Shown one piece after another: positions 1-13,200 of a stretch of 64,000 nucleotides of DNA. The notes under the pieces were generated by a model. It had not been told where the DNA came from and searched no databases. It saw only the letters and a list, made by a program, of their open reading frames with translations. The position numbers were made by a program, and so were the translations under genes. This DNA comes from Diospyros lotus (lineage: Eukaryota; Streptophyta; Magnoliopsida; Ericales; Ebenaceae), in the NCBI RefSeq assembly GCF_014633365.1, contig NC_068352.1:33823310-33887309 (forward strand), in the 5' to 3' direction. Numbering within the stretch: the stretch's first letter is position 1; each line of letters starts with the position of its first letter.

Positions 1-528
1 ATACAGTGAAGGCAGCTGAAGGGGCAATTGAAGAGGAAACGCTCTTCTAGTTGGTGAGAAGTGCACCAAGAAGAATTTTTTGGAGAGAAGTGCTCCAAGA
101 AACTGAATTGAGTTTTTTTTAACATTTGAAGGAAGTATTGATTGTGATGAGAAGTGCATCAAGAAGTGAAGAGAAGTGCTTCACAATTGGGAAGAAATTT
201 GGAGAGAAGTGCTCCATAAAAAGTTGAAGTTTTGCAACTTTGAATTAAGGAAGAATGTTGAATATTGATTCAAAGTTGCTGATTTAGTGGGTTGATTAGG
301 TCAAAATTCTATTTATTGATTTAGTGGGTTGAGATAATTTCATTATTTTTTAAATTTAAGTCCAGCAGTAAATCCTATTTTCTTGTTATTCAGTTGACAT
401 GTATTGCCTATTTAAAGGTATGATGATATGAATAAAAACAATGAGGTTACAGCCTTCACATTCATGTTTTTCTTTCTGCAGCTTTTGTTCGTTAACTTCA
501 TGCCTACCAATGTCTCTAAAATTCCAAC
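1..528 (+). mobile_element. 3' part of gag-only copia-type element (second copy)
   Basis: The window opens inside the last codons of the gag frame, which ends with TAG at 48-50. The GAGAAGTGC-type repeats follow, then a 273-bp LTR from about 256 (TGTTGAAT) to about 528. The complete element is at 34243-35942, and this is its counterpart in the duplicated segment. The 5' LTR and most of gag lie outside the window. Confidence 0.85.
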
Positions 529-563
529 TGCTCAGTCTAGGAAAGTAAAAAAGAAAAGCATAC

Positions 564-3500
564 CTCTTCAAGAAGTTTGTGTGCTCGTGCATGTTCCCCC
601 TTGCCAAATGCATCAACAGCCTGTCAAGGAACTAAAAACTATCAGATCTTAAATAATATAATTCCAATGATGATTCCGAAATTCCCAGTCCATGGGAAGT
701 GGAGAATTGCACTGAAGAACAGAATATTACAATTCATGTCTGTGCTAAAATAATTCTAAATTAAGAACTTACAGCTTTATAGTATTCTTTCATTATCATC
801 CAATATTCCTTTACAGCTTTGCGCAGGACCTGATAGCTATCATTGTCATCTTCATTTTCTGTACACAATAGTATATGCATGTATCAGAAAGCACCAATTT
901 CAGGAGGGAAAATCTCAAAGAGCTGAGAAATATAGAACATAACAGCAAAGTGATGCAAAAGTTGTGCAGAATCACTTCCAAGGCACATTGATATAACTAT
1001 TACCATTAAGTGCAATTTAATCATTCAGCAGCAAGAATCACTTCCAGGATACGTTAATATAACTATTAGCAATCAGTGCAGTTTAATCATTCAGCACTCA
1101 GATGTACATCTGTCAGAGCTTACTGATTTAAAAATAGCTAGGTAGTTATTTTTCTCTCTAAGTTATATTGAAGGGGAGGGAGGAAACTGTACAATGGTAA
1201 GAGTAGACAAGATGATAGCCACTCCCAGAGGAACAATTTACTGAAGATTGAGAGAATCAAATTCTAAAAAAGCATGGATTTGGCCAAAATACCAGATATT
1301 TCAAAGATATTAATCATTTCCTATGGATCTTTTTGACATTGCACAAACATCATAAATGAACTTGATGGTCTTTGTTCATTTATAATAAGAATGTTTTTGA
1401 TAGGATTCATCTAGATCAATAACTGCCATACATAGCTATTGAAGTTTCAAATGTGGACATTATTGGCTGGACAAAACAGCAGATGACGGAGCATAATTTA
1501 CTTTTCATTCAGAAAGCTTTTAATCAGAGGAAAAAATTTGCAAGGCTTGTCTTTAAAACTTTTATTGCTATGAGTTTCTTGATATGTTTTAAAAGAAGAA
1601 GAAAGAAAGTGAAGAGCCTGTTCCAAAAGTCTAATCAACATGTGCATGAAACTTTATGCCTACAACTAGATATATCAGAATCCCAAGACAGGCAGAAAAG
1701 TCCTAAGAATGAGTGGATAAGGATTGTATCATCTGTAATTTTCAGCAACCTCTAAGAATAGCTTCAAGGAGAAACATATCCTTTAATATAACTCTAAAAT
1801 GCACACTGCCTTACCATTCCCAGTCACAAGCAATTTTGCAACAGTGGTGTTACATTCAGTTGCAGCTTCACTTAATGGTTCAACTACAACCCGACTGGAG
1901 CCTCTTGATACTCTAAAGCCTTTCGCAGGGATAGTTCTTTTTGGTGCTTCTTCAGATCTTGCAGGAACATTGAACAATGCTTCTAACACCTCCCTCTGGA
2001 GATCATATCTGTCTTTGTTTCTATTGGGAGATTTATTTCTAGGCATTAATCTATCTTTACTGCTGCATTAATAGTACATTTGAGTAATTCATTTAGAAGA
2101 GAATTTTATTTTCAGTAAAATATAGATCCAAAACTAAAGTGAGTATTACATTGAAAAGAAAAATTACCTTCTGGATGAATTTACGTATTGTGGTTTTTTG
2201 TCAAATGAAAGACACTCTGGATCTGTAGGCTGTTCCCAGATAAGAAAGAAGAACAAATATGAATTGATGTTTAATATTGGATTCAATATCAAGGTTTAGA
2301 TTGAAAATAACTTACCAATATAATATTACAAGCATAAAAGTGGCTAGACCAAATTGCATACTTTGTAAACAATAATAACTTTATTATAAAATTGCACTAG
2401 GCAATAATGCAATTTTTTGTTATCAAGTAATAGGAAACAGGGCACAGATACAACAACATATCAAGCCTTTCAAGTCAGAGGCAAACATTTTTCCGTCTTT
2501 AAAAGCCTGATTACTACGTTACCCAGTCTGAACTTTAATCAACCAATGTATTATTGGGAAAAATTAAATTTAAAAGAAACATGTTGAGTAAGTTAAATGT
2601 AATTTGTTCTACATACTTCATTCAGCATCAATAGAATACAGAAAACCTTAACATAGTTTGTTATAAATTGGGAGCACTGGCAACCTTTAATCCTCTCAAG
2701 AAACCGATCACACGCCCCTTAAAATCACTCACAACTTACTAGCCAACCACCACAACATTAACAGTCAATAAAAGAACAGAAATCAAAGTATAAACAGAAC
2801 AAGAAATGAAACATTCAAACCACATGAGGAGACAGAATTTTATCCTGGTTCATGCCATGTGAATGGCACTACATCCAGCCTTGAAACCACCACCGAGCAA
2901 CCTTCTTTATTGATGGATAACAACAGGTCTTTCCCTCTTTCTCTCTCCCACGATACAAGCCTTCCCAAGAATGAACAAGACTATTCTAACTCACAACTTT
3001 CTCACTCTCTAGGCTCTCGTAAAAACAGAAATAGTATATGCGCTTTTCTCTCCCTCAGCCCCCCTCCCCTATTCATAGAACATAGGGTAATATTTCCTAA
3101 GGCTGATTATGACATTCCTGGATTTTCCCTCCACTAATAACTAATATTACAAGAGAGCCATCCGCCTATCAACTAACCCATAACCGCATACAAAACACTG
3201 CATATTAACCTATCACTACCTTGAGACAATCTTCAACATAGTTCCTTTGACTAATTTGGGCTTGGTTACATAACAACAACAACAACAACATATCCAGCCT
3301 TTATTCCACTATGTGGGGTCGGCTACATGAATTCTAGACTTCCATGTATTTCTGTCTTTTGTCATATCCTCATTTAGATCCATATATTTCATATCAAATT
3401 TTAATGTCTCTCCCAAAATCTTCTTGGATCTACCTCTACCTCTTTTTGTGACTAATTGTTCCATTTCATCAACTCTCCTCACAGGAGCGTCTCTTAGTCT

Positions 3501-6500
3501 CCTTCTCACATGACCAAACCATCTTAGTCTAGTCTCTCTCATCTTCTCCTCAATTGGCACTACTCCTACCTTATTAGGAATAACTTCATTTCTAATTTTA
3601 TCCTTTCTTGTATGTCCGCACATCCATCTTAACATCCTCATCTCCGCTACACTCGTCTTTTGCTCATGCTGGTATTTGATTGCCCAACATTCTGAGCCAT
3701 ACAGCAAGACTGGTCTTATAGCTGTCCTATAAAATTTTCCTTCCAATTTTAATGGGATTTTACCATCACATAACGCCCCCGATGCATGTAATGGGATTTT
3801 AGCCAACCTGACTTAATTCTATGTGCGACATCCTCGTGGATTTCTCCATCTTTTTGAAATCACTGATCTCAAATATCGAAAATGGTCTTTTCTTTGTAAG
3901 ATTTGGTCTTCTAATTTTATTATAACATCATCCATTCTTGCATTTTTACTAAATTTGCATTCCATATATTTTGTTTTCTTTCTACTTAATTTAAATCCCT
4001 TAGATTCTAAATTGTTTCTCCACAACTCAAGCTTAGTGTTCACTCCTTCTTTTGTTTCATCCACCAACACTATGTCGTCTGCAAATAGCATACACCATGG
4101 CACATCTGTCTGAATATCTTTAGTGAGTTCATTCATTACTAGGGCAAATAAGTATGGACTTAGTGCAGAACCTTGATGCAGTCCTATTGTAGTTGTAAAT
4201 GGTTCAGTATCCCCTCCGCATGTTCTGACCCTTGTCTCTACACCATGATACATGTCCTTAAGGGCTTGTATATAGGCTATTTTGACTCCTTTTTTCTCTA
4301 AAACCCTCCATAATACTTCTCTAGGGACCCTATCATAGGCCTTTTCTAGATCTATAAACACCATATGTAAGTCCTTCTGATGATCTCGATACCTTTCCAT
4401 TAAACGCCTCAGTAAATATATAGCTTCCATTGTTGACCTACCAGGCATGAAACCAAACTGATTTTCTGACACCTTTGTTTCCTTTCTGAGCCTCTGCTCT
4501 ATTACTCTCTCCCAGAGTTTCATGGTATGACTCATTAACTTAATTCCTCTATAATTTTCACAATTTTGAACATCTCCTTTGTTCTTATATATAGGAACCA
4601 AAGTACTCTTCCTCCACTCATCTGGCATCTTTTTTGATTTAAGGATGGCGTTAAATAGTTGCGTTAGCCAGGAGATGCCCTCTTCTCCCATGCATTTCCA
4701 TGCTTCTATTGGTATATTATCTGGTCCCACTGCCTTATGATTTTTCATCTTTTTATATAAAATGATCATTAAATCATTTTATATAACCAGACTCAGTATT
4801 TTAGGGCAATTGATTTTGTTAAATTCTAGGCCAGCTTATTTATTCTCACAAGATCATACATTTCCACCATGACCTTTTATCCCCATAGCACCGTCAACTT
4901 GAAGCATGCCCCTTCTTATCCACAGTTTGACAACTCATTATCTAGCTAACTCCTCTAGTTTTCTCCTTGAATTTGAGTAATGACACCTCTAAATTATTCC
5001 CGATTATACTTCATTTGAAATTACATATGCATTTTTGCTATCCAAATTGAACTCTTTTTTCCAACTTAATTAGCTAATATGATGAAATGAATTTCACAAC
5101 CACGATATAAAATGACTTTTTTCTACTTTTTTCTATTTCTGTAATTATTATGCAGCCTAATTGGGAGGTCAAAGAATCAAAAACACAGAAATGAATGAAG
5201 GACTGTTCAATCCATTTTAAAGAATTTCTAGAACATCAATAAACTATTACATCTAAGCCCCCAACATACTAAAGACATAAAGTAAATAACAGTACAAATA
5301 TAATTCTCAATTGTTGTAGAAATGATTGCACTGAAATCAATTAGATGCTAAATAATCAAAGCAAAGAACTATAATTAATTTGCTTCATACACATGGATAC
5401 TTCGCCATCCTATTTTGCATTGAAACATACATTCATAAAACAGAAAACCTCAAAACATAATCATAGCAACATACATTAGGTATCTCCAATACACAAAGCT
5501 GCCAGCTTTACAATAGCCGGGATGGGGTTATTTTTGTATGCAGTCTTGCCTTTGCTTTGCAGAGAGACTGTTTTCACAACTTGAACCCATCACCTTCCAA
5601 TCACAAAGGGATAACCTTCCTGGTGCTACTAAAGCTCACCCTCGTGATCATAGCAGCATACAAATATCAAAAATAACAACCTGAAATTTTACAAGCAAAC
5701 TGCTAATTCTGCTGTGAGCATTTCTGGTTTTGGATTTCTCAGATTATATGTCTATACATACACACACACACACACATATATATATAGAGAGAGAGAGAGA
5801 GAATTACTTGATCGTTAAGTAATAGTTTGATGAAGGAAATGGAGATGTCAAGTTTAGAGGTGATTGATTTCAAGAAGAGGTGTTCAAATAAAGAATCAAG
5901 AAGAGCATATGAAGTTGACAATTTAACTGAATGTAACCCAACATGTGCTAACAACCAAATAATTCAGGATGTAACCATACAATAATAGCACCAAATAATG
6001 CAGGTGCGAATTATGTATTTATAATCACTTGCTATGATGAAAATAGTTTGAATAATACAAATACTACATGATTTCAGAATTTCCATGTACTAATCTAAAT
6101 CACCTTTGCATTGCATAAAAATCAGTTCATATTAACAGTTGTTGATAGTAGACCCCAGAACTAGAATAAGACTGAAGATACAGAAACAGGGACAATTAAA
6201 TACAAATTCAAGAAATCCTTAATCCAATTTGTTCAAAGAAACTCTCCTGAATGATTTAGGTGCAAATAGAACATAAATATCTCAAATGACCATGTTTAAA
6301 ACATCAATCACCAATTATCAGGCATTCCAAGTGAGATCAAGGCTTGTGATTGTTGTTGTTGCAATTCTTTATCATTGCACACTGTAGAAAGGAAGAAATG
6401 GTATATGCAGTGCCAAAAAATCAACTGATCCCCATTCAAATTCTTCCAATCTTCAAATGTAAATTATATACGGTAGCACCTGGTACTCATATTCTATAAG

Positions 6501-6591
6501 AACCATACTTTACCTTTTGAGTATCCATGCATAAAACATCATCAGACTTCTTCAAAGTGGATGCTGAAAGGTCCAGAAGCTTTTCCATGCT
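564..6591 (-). CDS. Partial second copy of the Smr-domain gene (exons 4-8 only)
   Basis: Five exons match the complete gene at 28489-45374: exon 4 at 6514-6591, exon 5 at 2168-2229, exon 6 at 1815-2038, exon 7 at 773-858 and exon 8 at 564-620. All five keep GT and AG splice borders and open frames. One difference in exon 4 (near 6583) is a silent lysine codon change, and the acceptor of exon 7 differs only in the base before the AG. Exons 1-3 would lie in or beyond the N gap, and exons 9-12 left of the window. Because nothing visible is disabled, I call it an incompletely assembled copy and not a decayed pseudogene. Whether it is a second locus or the other allele cannot be told from sequence alone. 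Confidence 0.8.
2671..3271. repeat. LTR-like segment (second copy)
   Basis: This matches 38085-38684 in the complete copy. It contains the short landmarks TATCCTGGTTCA and CTACATCCAGCC, which also occur in the nested insertion at 51853-52891. It ends where the LINE tail begins. Exact borders are not defined and no flanking duplication was found. Confidence 0.35.
3272..4786 (-). mobile_element. 5'-truncated RTE-type LINE remnant (second copy)
   Basis: On the minus strand a reverse-transcriptase frame runs from 4769 to 3819 and continues in a shifted frame to 3309. It ends in a (TTG)n tail at 3272-3290. Visible RT landmarks include AVGPDNIP, the YRGI block, [16 protein letters not shown], and FADD at the active site. 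A frameshift near 3810 separates RT from the C-terminal region. It is the counterpart of the element at 38685-40199 and lies in intron 4 of the partial Smr copy. No endonuclease domain is present, so this copy cannot be autonomous. Confidence 0.85.
5759..5802. repeat. Compound (CA)n(TA)n(GA)n microsatellite, shorter allele
   Basis: CA, TA and GA dinucleotide runs follow one another. The counterpart at 41169-41221 is several bases longer, which is the kind of difference expected between alleles or young duplicates. Confidence 0.9.
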
Positions 6592-6611
6592 CTGCAAAAA
6601 TCACCAGAAAA

Positions 6612-6711
6612 NNNNNNNNNNNNNNNNNNNNNNNNNNNNNNNNNNNNNNNNNNNNNNNNNNNNNNNNNNNNNNNNNNNNNNNNNNNNNNNNNNNNNNNNN
6701 NNNNNNNNNNN
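6612..6711. other. Assembly gap of exactly 100 N
   Basis: One hundred consecutive N. A run of exactly 100 is a common placeholder for a gap of unknown size. The duplicated segment ends at the base before the gap; the sequence after it is the CTL1 upstream region, with no counterpart near 42 kb. Confidence 1.
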
Positions 6712-7282
6712 TATATTGTGAACGGAACAGAGCACAAAAACACCACCCTTCTTCTTCTTCTTCTTCTTCTTCTTCTTCTTCTGGGGTTGGGTTCATTGCA
6801 ATTAATTAGCAAATTCAGTAACAAAACATGATGATGGATGGGTGTGGGTGGTTGGGGTTTAGGGTTTATTTAATTTTATTTTGATATACGCATACGAACG
6901 AACGAACGTAAGCCCAGCTGAGCTGAGCCGACGGAGGATGGCGGGGGGGGGGGGGGAGGCGTATATTTAAATAAAATCGCAGTCTAAAAGTATTATTAAA
7001 CATATAATATATATTTATATATATAATAGAAAATGAAGGAAGGAAATCTTTGTCTTAACCTCAAAGCCACTTCACTTCACTTGCCTTTCCTTGCCCCAAA
7101 CATTATATATCGATCCATCATCATCTTTATTAATATATAAATCCTGCCATAATATTCCTTCCAACCCCTTTGGCCGCTCCGCTCCCCCCCCACCTTTCTC
7201 TGTTGCTTCTACTTTCCCTCCTCTCTCTCCTCTCCCTCTCTCCGTGGATTCACATTCTCTGTCCAGGAAAGAGCTTTGAGGT
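6712..7282 (+). promoter_or_regulatory. Upstream region and 5' UTR of the CTL1 gene
   Basis: This stretch between the gap and the CTL1 ATG contains eleven CTT repeats (6748-6780), a short (CGAA)n run near 6896, a G run near 6943-6956 and a TA-rich stretch near 7000-7026 that could hold a TATA element. From about 7060 it becomes pyrimidine-rich (CCTCTCTCTCC-like runs), which is typical of plant leaders. The transcription start cannot be fixed from sequence alone. The promoter may extend into the gap. Confidence 0.55.
6748..6780. repeat. (CTT)11 microsatellite
   Basis: Eleven perfect CTT units upstream of CTL1. The glutamate or serine runs seen when it is translated have no coding support. Confidence 0.95.
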
Positions 7283-10200
7283 ATGAGGGGTCCTTTGGGG
7301 GCAGTCATAGGGAGGTACCCTTCAAGCGACGGGAGTGCCCAAACGGCCGGGATCATAAAGCACAACAGAAAATGCAGGGATATAGCCTTTCTTGTCGTCT
7401 TCATTGCATTCTGGGTTGGAATGATTGTCAACTCCAGCTTCGGATTCAACAAAGGAAACCCGTTAAGGTACACAATCAAGATTACCCCTCTCATCTCATC
7501 TCCCTTTTCCTTTCACACTCCAATTTCGTTTCTTTTAACTTTATGCTTTAAATTTCAAGGCAGATTGCGCCCGCCCCCCCCTTTGATTCTTTTAACTTTA
7601 TGCTTTAAATGTGAAGACAAAAGATGGTTAAAAATGGTAGTCTTTGAGATTATGATGTGTCTGTCAGAGAAGGAAATGGTTTGTATCTGCCAAGCCCGCT
7701 GCTTATGTAGTGTATCATACTTCCAAAATTTGGATTTCCGTTTGATTTCTTTATGGGTCTCTGGTTAAGTTTGTTTATTGGAATCTTTGAAATCTTAGCT
7801 TCAAGGAAATTAACACTCCCTCCCATAGTGTTTTAAGTCTCCTTTCCCCACTTTCGCTTTGTGGAGTTGGGCATTAATGTTTAGTTTGTCTCTAGCAATT
7901 TCTACTACCTTACACCTACGAAGTTACTAGCAGTAAGTGGTATTGCAACAATAGGGTTGCCGTCTCACAGGAAACGTTGGAAGATTCCAATCCTTACTCT
8001 CATTTAGGCTTGGGACGTAAAAATTCAGATCACATTGTTTTGGTGGCTGGACATGATGGATTTCTGCTGTCCCTGTTTGGTTAGAAAAATTGTTAAAATG
8101 GATTCTTCGTTACTTACACACACACACACACACACACACACGCATATATATTTCATCTTCTTGTAATCTGTGCCCAGATGTCATTGATTCCATGCTCAAC
8201 CATGGCCTGGTAGGATGCTGTTGTGCCTTTAAAAAGTACAGTGAGCAGTGAAAGAGCTTCTAGCCTATTTGAGAGGATTGGATGAGCGCTGAGTTGTCAT
8301 TTGATTCAAGTTCCTTCCAAGGTGGCATTTTTGTATATTTGACTTCTATTAGTTCTATGATACGAGGAGAGGATATATGGCGGTGGTTGGTGATTATGTC
8401 CAAAAAAATGTGGAAATTTGTTGGTCATCTTCTTTTGCAAGGGATTTTCAGAGTCTCTTTCTTTTGAAAGCAATTAAAGCAATCGTGCTTTCAATTTAAA
8501 ACTCCTATGTTATATTAAAAAACATACAAAGATCTTGTTCATACTTTTGCACCAAACTATTGACTAAAAAGAAAGATATCACTCCTAGTGTAATTTTCAG
8601 TTGTTTATCAATAGATTCCTTTTCATAATGTCCACAAGTCCCACAATTATAGAGCCTCTAGGTGTATCCACACTAGGTTGTCTCATGCTGACAATGCAAA
8701 ACTATAGCCAATGCCCTTTGGAGTGATTTTTCCTTGACTTGGCCTGATTCGGAGAGGGAGAGTGATATACATAGAGTGCTAGCTTCCTTGTTGCTGTCCC
8801 CTTCTTTTATATAGGAGAAATTAATGCTGTCATGTCGCCCTAATAATTAATTCGTAATCATTAAAGACATAACTTCAAAGTATTTGCACATATATTCTCT
8901 TAAAAACTACTTTAGTTGCAACATTAGCTCTCTTTTACTTTCAAGTTTCGTGACCATTGGTTCAAGCTATGTTGGTAGAAAGAAGGAGTCTTAATCTCAT
9001 TAGGATTTATCAATTGAAACTCTTTTTGATTACTTACCAAAACAAAAAAACCCATTCAGTTAAATTGAATTAACTATTTGATTATTATATGAACCTCTAC
9101 AACTCATGAGTGACATCTAGCAATATTTCATGGTCATCCAAATATTGCAAATGTATATTGAGCCTTTTTATTAACAGTCACCGTGTAGTCGAATCTTTCT
9201 ACCGAACAATACCATTTACTTGAATGAAATTATGGATATACCATTAACATAAGTTATTTCAATCATATGTGATCAGTCTTGTGACTGTAACTCTGTTGAT
9301 CCACTTGGAACTCTTTGCAAGCAACCAATACATCTTGGCTAGGGAATTTTGTTAGCTATATAACATGTGGGTCATATAAGACATTCTCCCTCTTTATTGA
9401 AATTGAACATGTCTTTCATTTATGATTTACTATGAACAGTATATGCATGATTAAATTAAATGTCTTGATTAGAATAGCCATACTGCATGCTTACATTAAA
9501 TTATAATAATTCCATACATAAGACAACCAGTGCCTCAGAGGTCAAAGGATCACTTGTGCTACTGCAACATGGTTTGTCATTTGTCAAACTCCATTGGACA
9601 GTTCCATAGAGCTTGGTCAAGTTCAGTATACTTGTGCTCTAATAAGCGCTTGTGTGCTTTCTTTATTATCTCCACACAAGTTAGTTGAAACTGGCTATCC
9701 TTCCTTCTGCTACCAAGCATAAAATGTGCTATTCTATTAGAATAATCATTGCCTATACGAATAAATTTTAGTAGGAATATTTATGATATAAGTATTAAAA
9801 GATATATGTCTTGTGCTCCTAACCTCTTTAAGTGTATTTTTTCTTTTAACTTATAATTTATGGATTATTTTTTATTTTTTTGCTTGTTATAATCGTTGGA
9901 CTTACTCATGAAATAAATAAATGAGTGACAAACATGAATAGATTGCTTGCCCTTTATTAATTAATATTATATGAAAAATATAACAAAATGTTCGAATGCA
10001 CAATGTTACTCAATTTGAATTTAAAGCACCTTACTCAATTTGAATTTGACAAATATGAATATATATTGGGCATGTTCGGCATTGGGCTATGTTGGGCATG
10101 GTTATGGAAGTGCTTAGAGCTTAGGGTTTTTGGTTTGCGCAAGGGAGCTTGAGACGCACTTGAGGATGTTGAAAAATAGGATAAGAGAAGAAATTATTAT

Positions 10201-13200
10201 TTTATCCTTGTTTATATGGGTGAGGGAGTGTCCCCCCCCCTCTCTGGATTCTTTTTAGCTATTTTGGACAATTTGCTTTGTGAGTCGGTATTCATTTTCT
10301 TTTTATGAGATTTGCCCCTTCTTGGCATTTCCTTTTTTGATATCATATTTTTGTTGCTTATTAAAAAAATACTAGTTTCCTAGTTAGAGAAGGACATTAT
10401 GTGCTTGGAGATGGAGGAGTCTTCTTACGTATACTCATGCATAGACCATAGAGGCCAGCTTATCAAATAGTCCAAGCATTGACAAGCAGTTCAGATTTTT
10501 TTTTTTTTTTTTCTGTAAATCAAACAGTTCAGAGTTACCAAGTAGATGGGTGAGAATTGGCACCAAGTTGAGCTGCTATGTGGATACATCAACTTGAGAA
10601 AAGTTACTAACACCTTGAATTGATAATATTAAGGAAATCTCCATGGTTGTATATGGAAATCTCTGCATGCACACGTCTTGATTGTCATCTAGAGATATCT
10701 CTATACTTAAAGATCGGCTGAGGTACAAATCCTTGAAAAGCAGGTAAAATGAGTGCCTCTCAGTCTACCCTTATCTTAATCCACAAAGCCACGTGATCCT
10801 GAAAGGTGCCTTTAGGTTCTTAATGAATCATGACCCCAACACTTATTCTTGAAGAGTCTCAAGTTTGAGGCTAAATCATCCAGACTTCAGGGTAAGAGAT
10901 CTGATTCAACTTTGGGAATACATGTTTGGGTCATCAATGCGTTACCTTGTAAGAAGGAGATCAGATGGCTGCAACGTGGCATGCAACATGGCAAATGGGC
11001 CAATGTGCTCATTTGCCAGCATTCTTCTGAATAGTTGCTGCACAATCATCTTAGTTACACCAAATGGCTTCATGCTTGTGTTGGTAATTGGTTTTCTCAG
11101 CTTTGGGTGTTAACATGATCACTATGGGACAAATGTCCCTGGTTTTTGAAAAAGAAATATAGATAAAATTAGGGTCAAAGGGTTATGGTGAATGCCGTGC
11201 GGCTTTAGCTTTGAGATTTGATATAGGTATTGTTAATAGTTATAAATGGTTCCCGTGGTTGATTATGGTTGAAATATGGTGATATCTTGTCGAGATAATG
11301 CCCCAATTTATGATTAAGATTAAAGCTCCAGCTTCCCTAGATTCTAGGAGGAGATAGGATCTTATTTCTAGGAGTAGATGGGATCTTATCTATCTCTTAA
11401 ATTTAGGAGATTGGTTTATCTTAAAATCTGTTGTTATATTGTATTTTAAATAACTTTGTTGTATTTTAAATTCCTAGATTTTAGGAATCTTTGTTTGTTT
11501 AAACTTCTCATGGAGTATTCAATGGAACACAGGAAGTATAATTTCTTTCTTCCGAGATTACATCATCCAAGCTGTGTCTTGCTGTTCGTTACAGTTTCAC
11601 ATTGGTATCAAAGCCTTCATTGCTGCTCTTAGATTCTGATTGTGCCTTCATTGCACTCCTTTCTCTCATTCTTTGTTTCCTCTCCTAGGCCTTTATTGCC
11701 TTCTCTTGATTTCTTCATTACTAAGGATGTTAGAAATCTCAGAGGTTAATCCTTGCCTAACCACTGGTGAGTCAGAACCAGATTTGATTACCGGAACAAA
11801 TGGAAGTACCGGCATCGGTTCTGGATCTAGCAGTTGAGAACTGCCTGGAATGCACATTTCCTACAGACTGGATGGGAAAATTACCTCCAATGGGCACAGT
11901 TTGTTCGAACCTTCCTCAAAGGACGAGGAAAGCTAGGATACCTCACTGCTTCACCTTCGAAGACTACTGATCCAGCTTTTCTGGCATGGGATATCGAGGA
12001 CTCCCTCATCATGTCATGACTGTGGAATGCCATGCAACCTGAGGTCAGTAAGAATTATATGTTTTTAGATTTTGCTAAGGCCATTTGGGACACCATTAGG
12101 CATACCTATTCCAAGGTACAAGATGCTTCGGTAATGTTTGATATCAAAACAAAGATTAATAGTACTCGACTAGCATCTCTAATTATTACTGAGTATTTTA
12201 ACAAGATGAATGGGCTTTGGTTGGAGCTAGATCAATATCAAGAGATCGAGATGATATGTAGCGCTGATGCTGCCACTCTTAGCCAGATTATTGAAAGAGA
12301 TAGGATTGTGAAATTTCTAGCTGGATTGAATGAAGTTTGATCAAGTGAGGATTCAGATTTTTGGTAGGGAGAAGCTACCCTCCTTGAATGAAGTTTTTGT
12401 TATGGTGAGGAGTGAAGAAAACCGAAGGGGAGTCATGCTTAGTGACAGTGGAACAGAAGGATCAGCCATGGTCACTGCAAAAAAAGGATGGGGCACTGTT
12501 CAAAATGGAAAAAACAGAGGCCAAAAATCGTGAAGGACTTTGGTGTAGTTTCTGCAACAAGCCTAGGCATACCCGGGATCATTGCTTCAAACTTCATGGC
12601 AAGGAGGCTGTGTTAAAGAAGATGGGAAGGTTTTAAAAATATGGCAGCACAAAAGCAGGCTTACATATCAGCCAAGGAGCACGAGGAAGGAGAGATAGCT
12701 AGTAAGGCATAATCAGCCCCAGGTATTGATCTTGCTCAACTTGATGGTGAGGAGATTAACAAACTTAAGGCTTTCCTTAAGACCATCAACGATGGAAACT
12801 GTGTTTTCGCCCAATAAGGTAATTGTTTACATTCAGTCTCTCTTAATGTCTCCAAATTGATAAGAATGATATTTGGATCCTAGATTCAGGAGCCACTGAC
12901 CATATGACCCTTGATCCATGGTTTTTGACACTTATAAGCCTATTGTAACCTCTAAACAGATTACCATTGCTAATGGAACCTCAATTTCCATTAAAGGTCA
13001 AGGAACAGTTATCCTCAGCCCAAATATTACTCTTCAAAAGGTCCTACATGTGCCAAACCTATCCACTAATCTTGTGTCTATTCATCGGCTTACTAATGAT
13101 CTAAATTGCCATACCAATTTCTCTCCTAATGTATGTGAATTTCAGGCCTCGAGGACCTGGAAGATGATTGGTGCAGCTAGGGAACAGTATGGGCTGTATT

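Larger units (their letters stand above)
1..6611. repeat. Near-identical direct copy of 35413-42031, cut off at the N gap
   Basis: Base 1 aligns with 35413 and base 6611 with 42031, so 6611 bp here match 6619 bp there in the same orientation. The differences I saw are scattered single bases and small indels (for example one T fewer near 120, a different base near 655, an extra A near 1718, a short change near 3790, and a shorter CA/TA/GA microsatellite at 5759). I estimate above 99 percent identity by eye. The copy includes the same LTR, the same LINE and five exons of the Smr gene, so it arose after those insertions or is simply the other allele. It may extend left of the window. An uncollapsed haplotype is the simplest reading; a real tandem duplication is the alternative. 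Confidence 0.95.

Noticed and set aside
1453..1755. 100-codon frame (and its twin at 36866-37150)
   Set aside because: It lies in an intron of the Smr gene on the opposite strand, differs in length between the two copies because of a one-base indel, and has no domain.
1783..2046. ATG giving MPRNKSP as a gene start (also 37195-37458)
   Set aside because: The ATG and next codon lie in the intron; the acceptor TAG follows them and the exon continues from upstream exon 5.
6542..6809. Open frames running through the N block
   Set aside because: They exist only because N is translated as unknown; the Glu/Arg/Ser runs come from the CTT microsatellite.
7468..7768. Extension of the CTL1 exon 1 frame to 7768
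   Set aside because: The donor GTACAC after 7467 and the in-frame join to exon 2 at 17922 show that the rest is intron.
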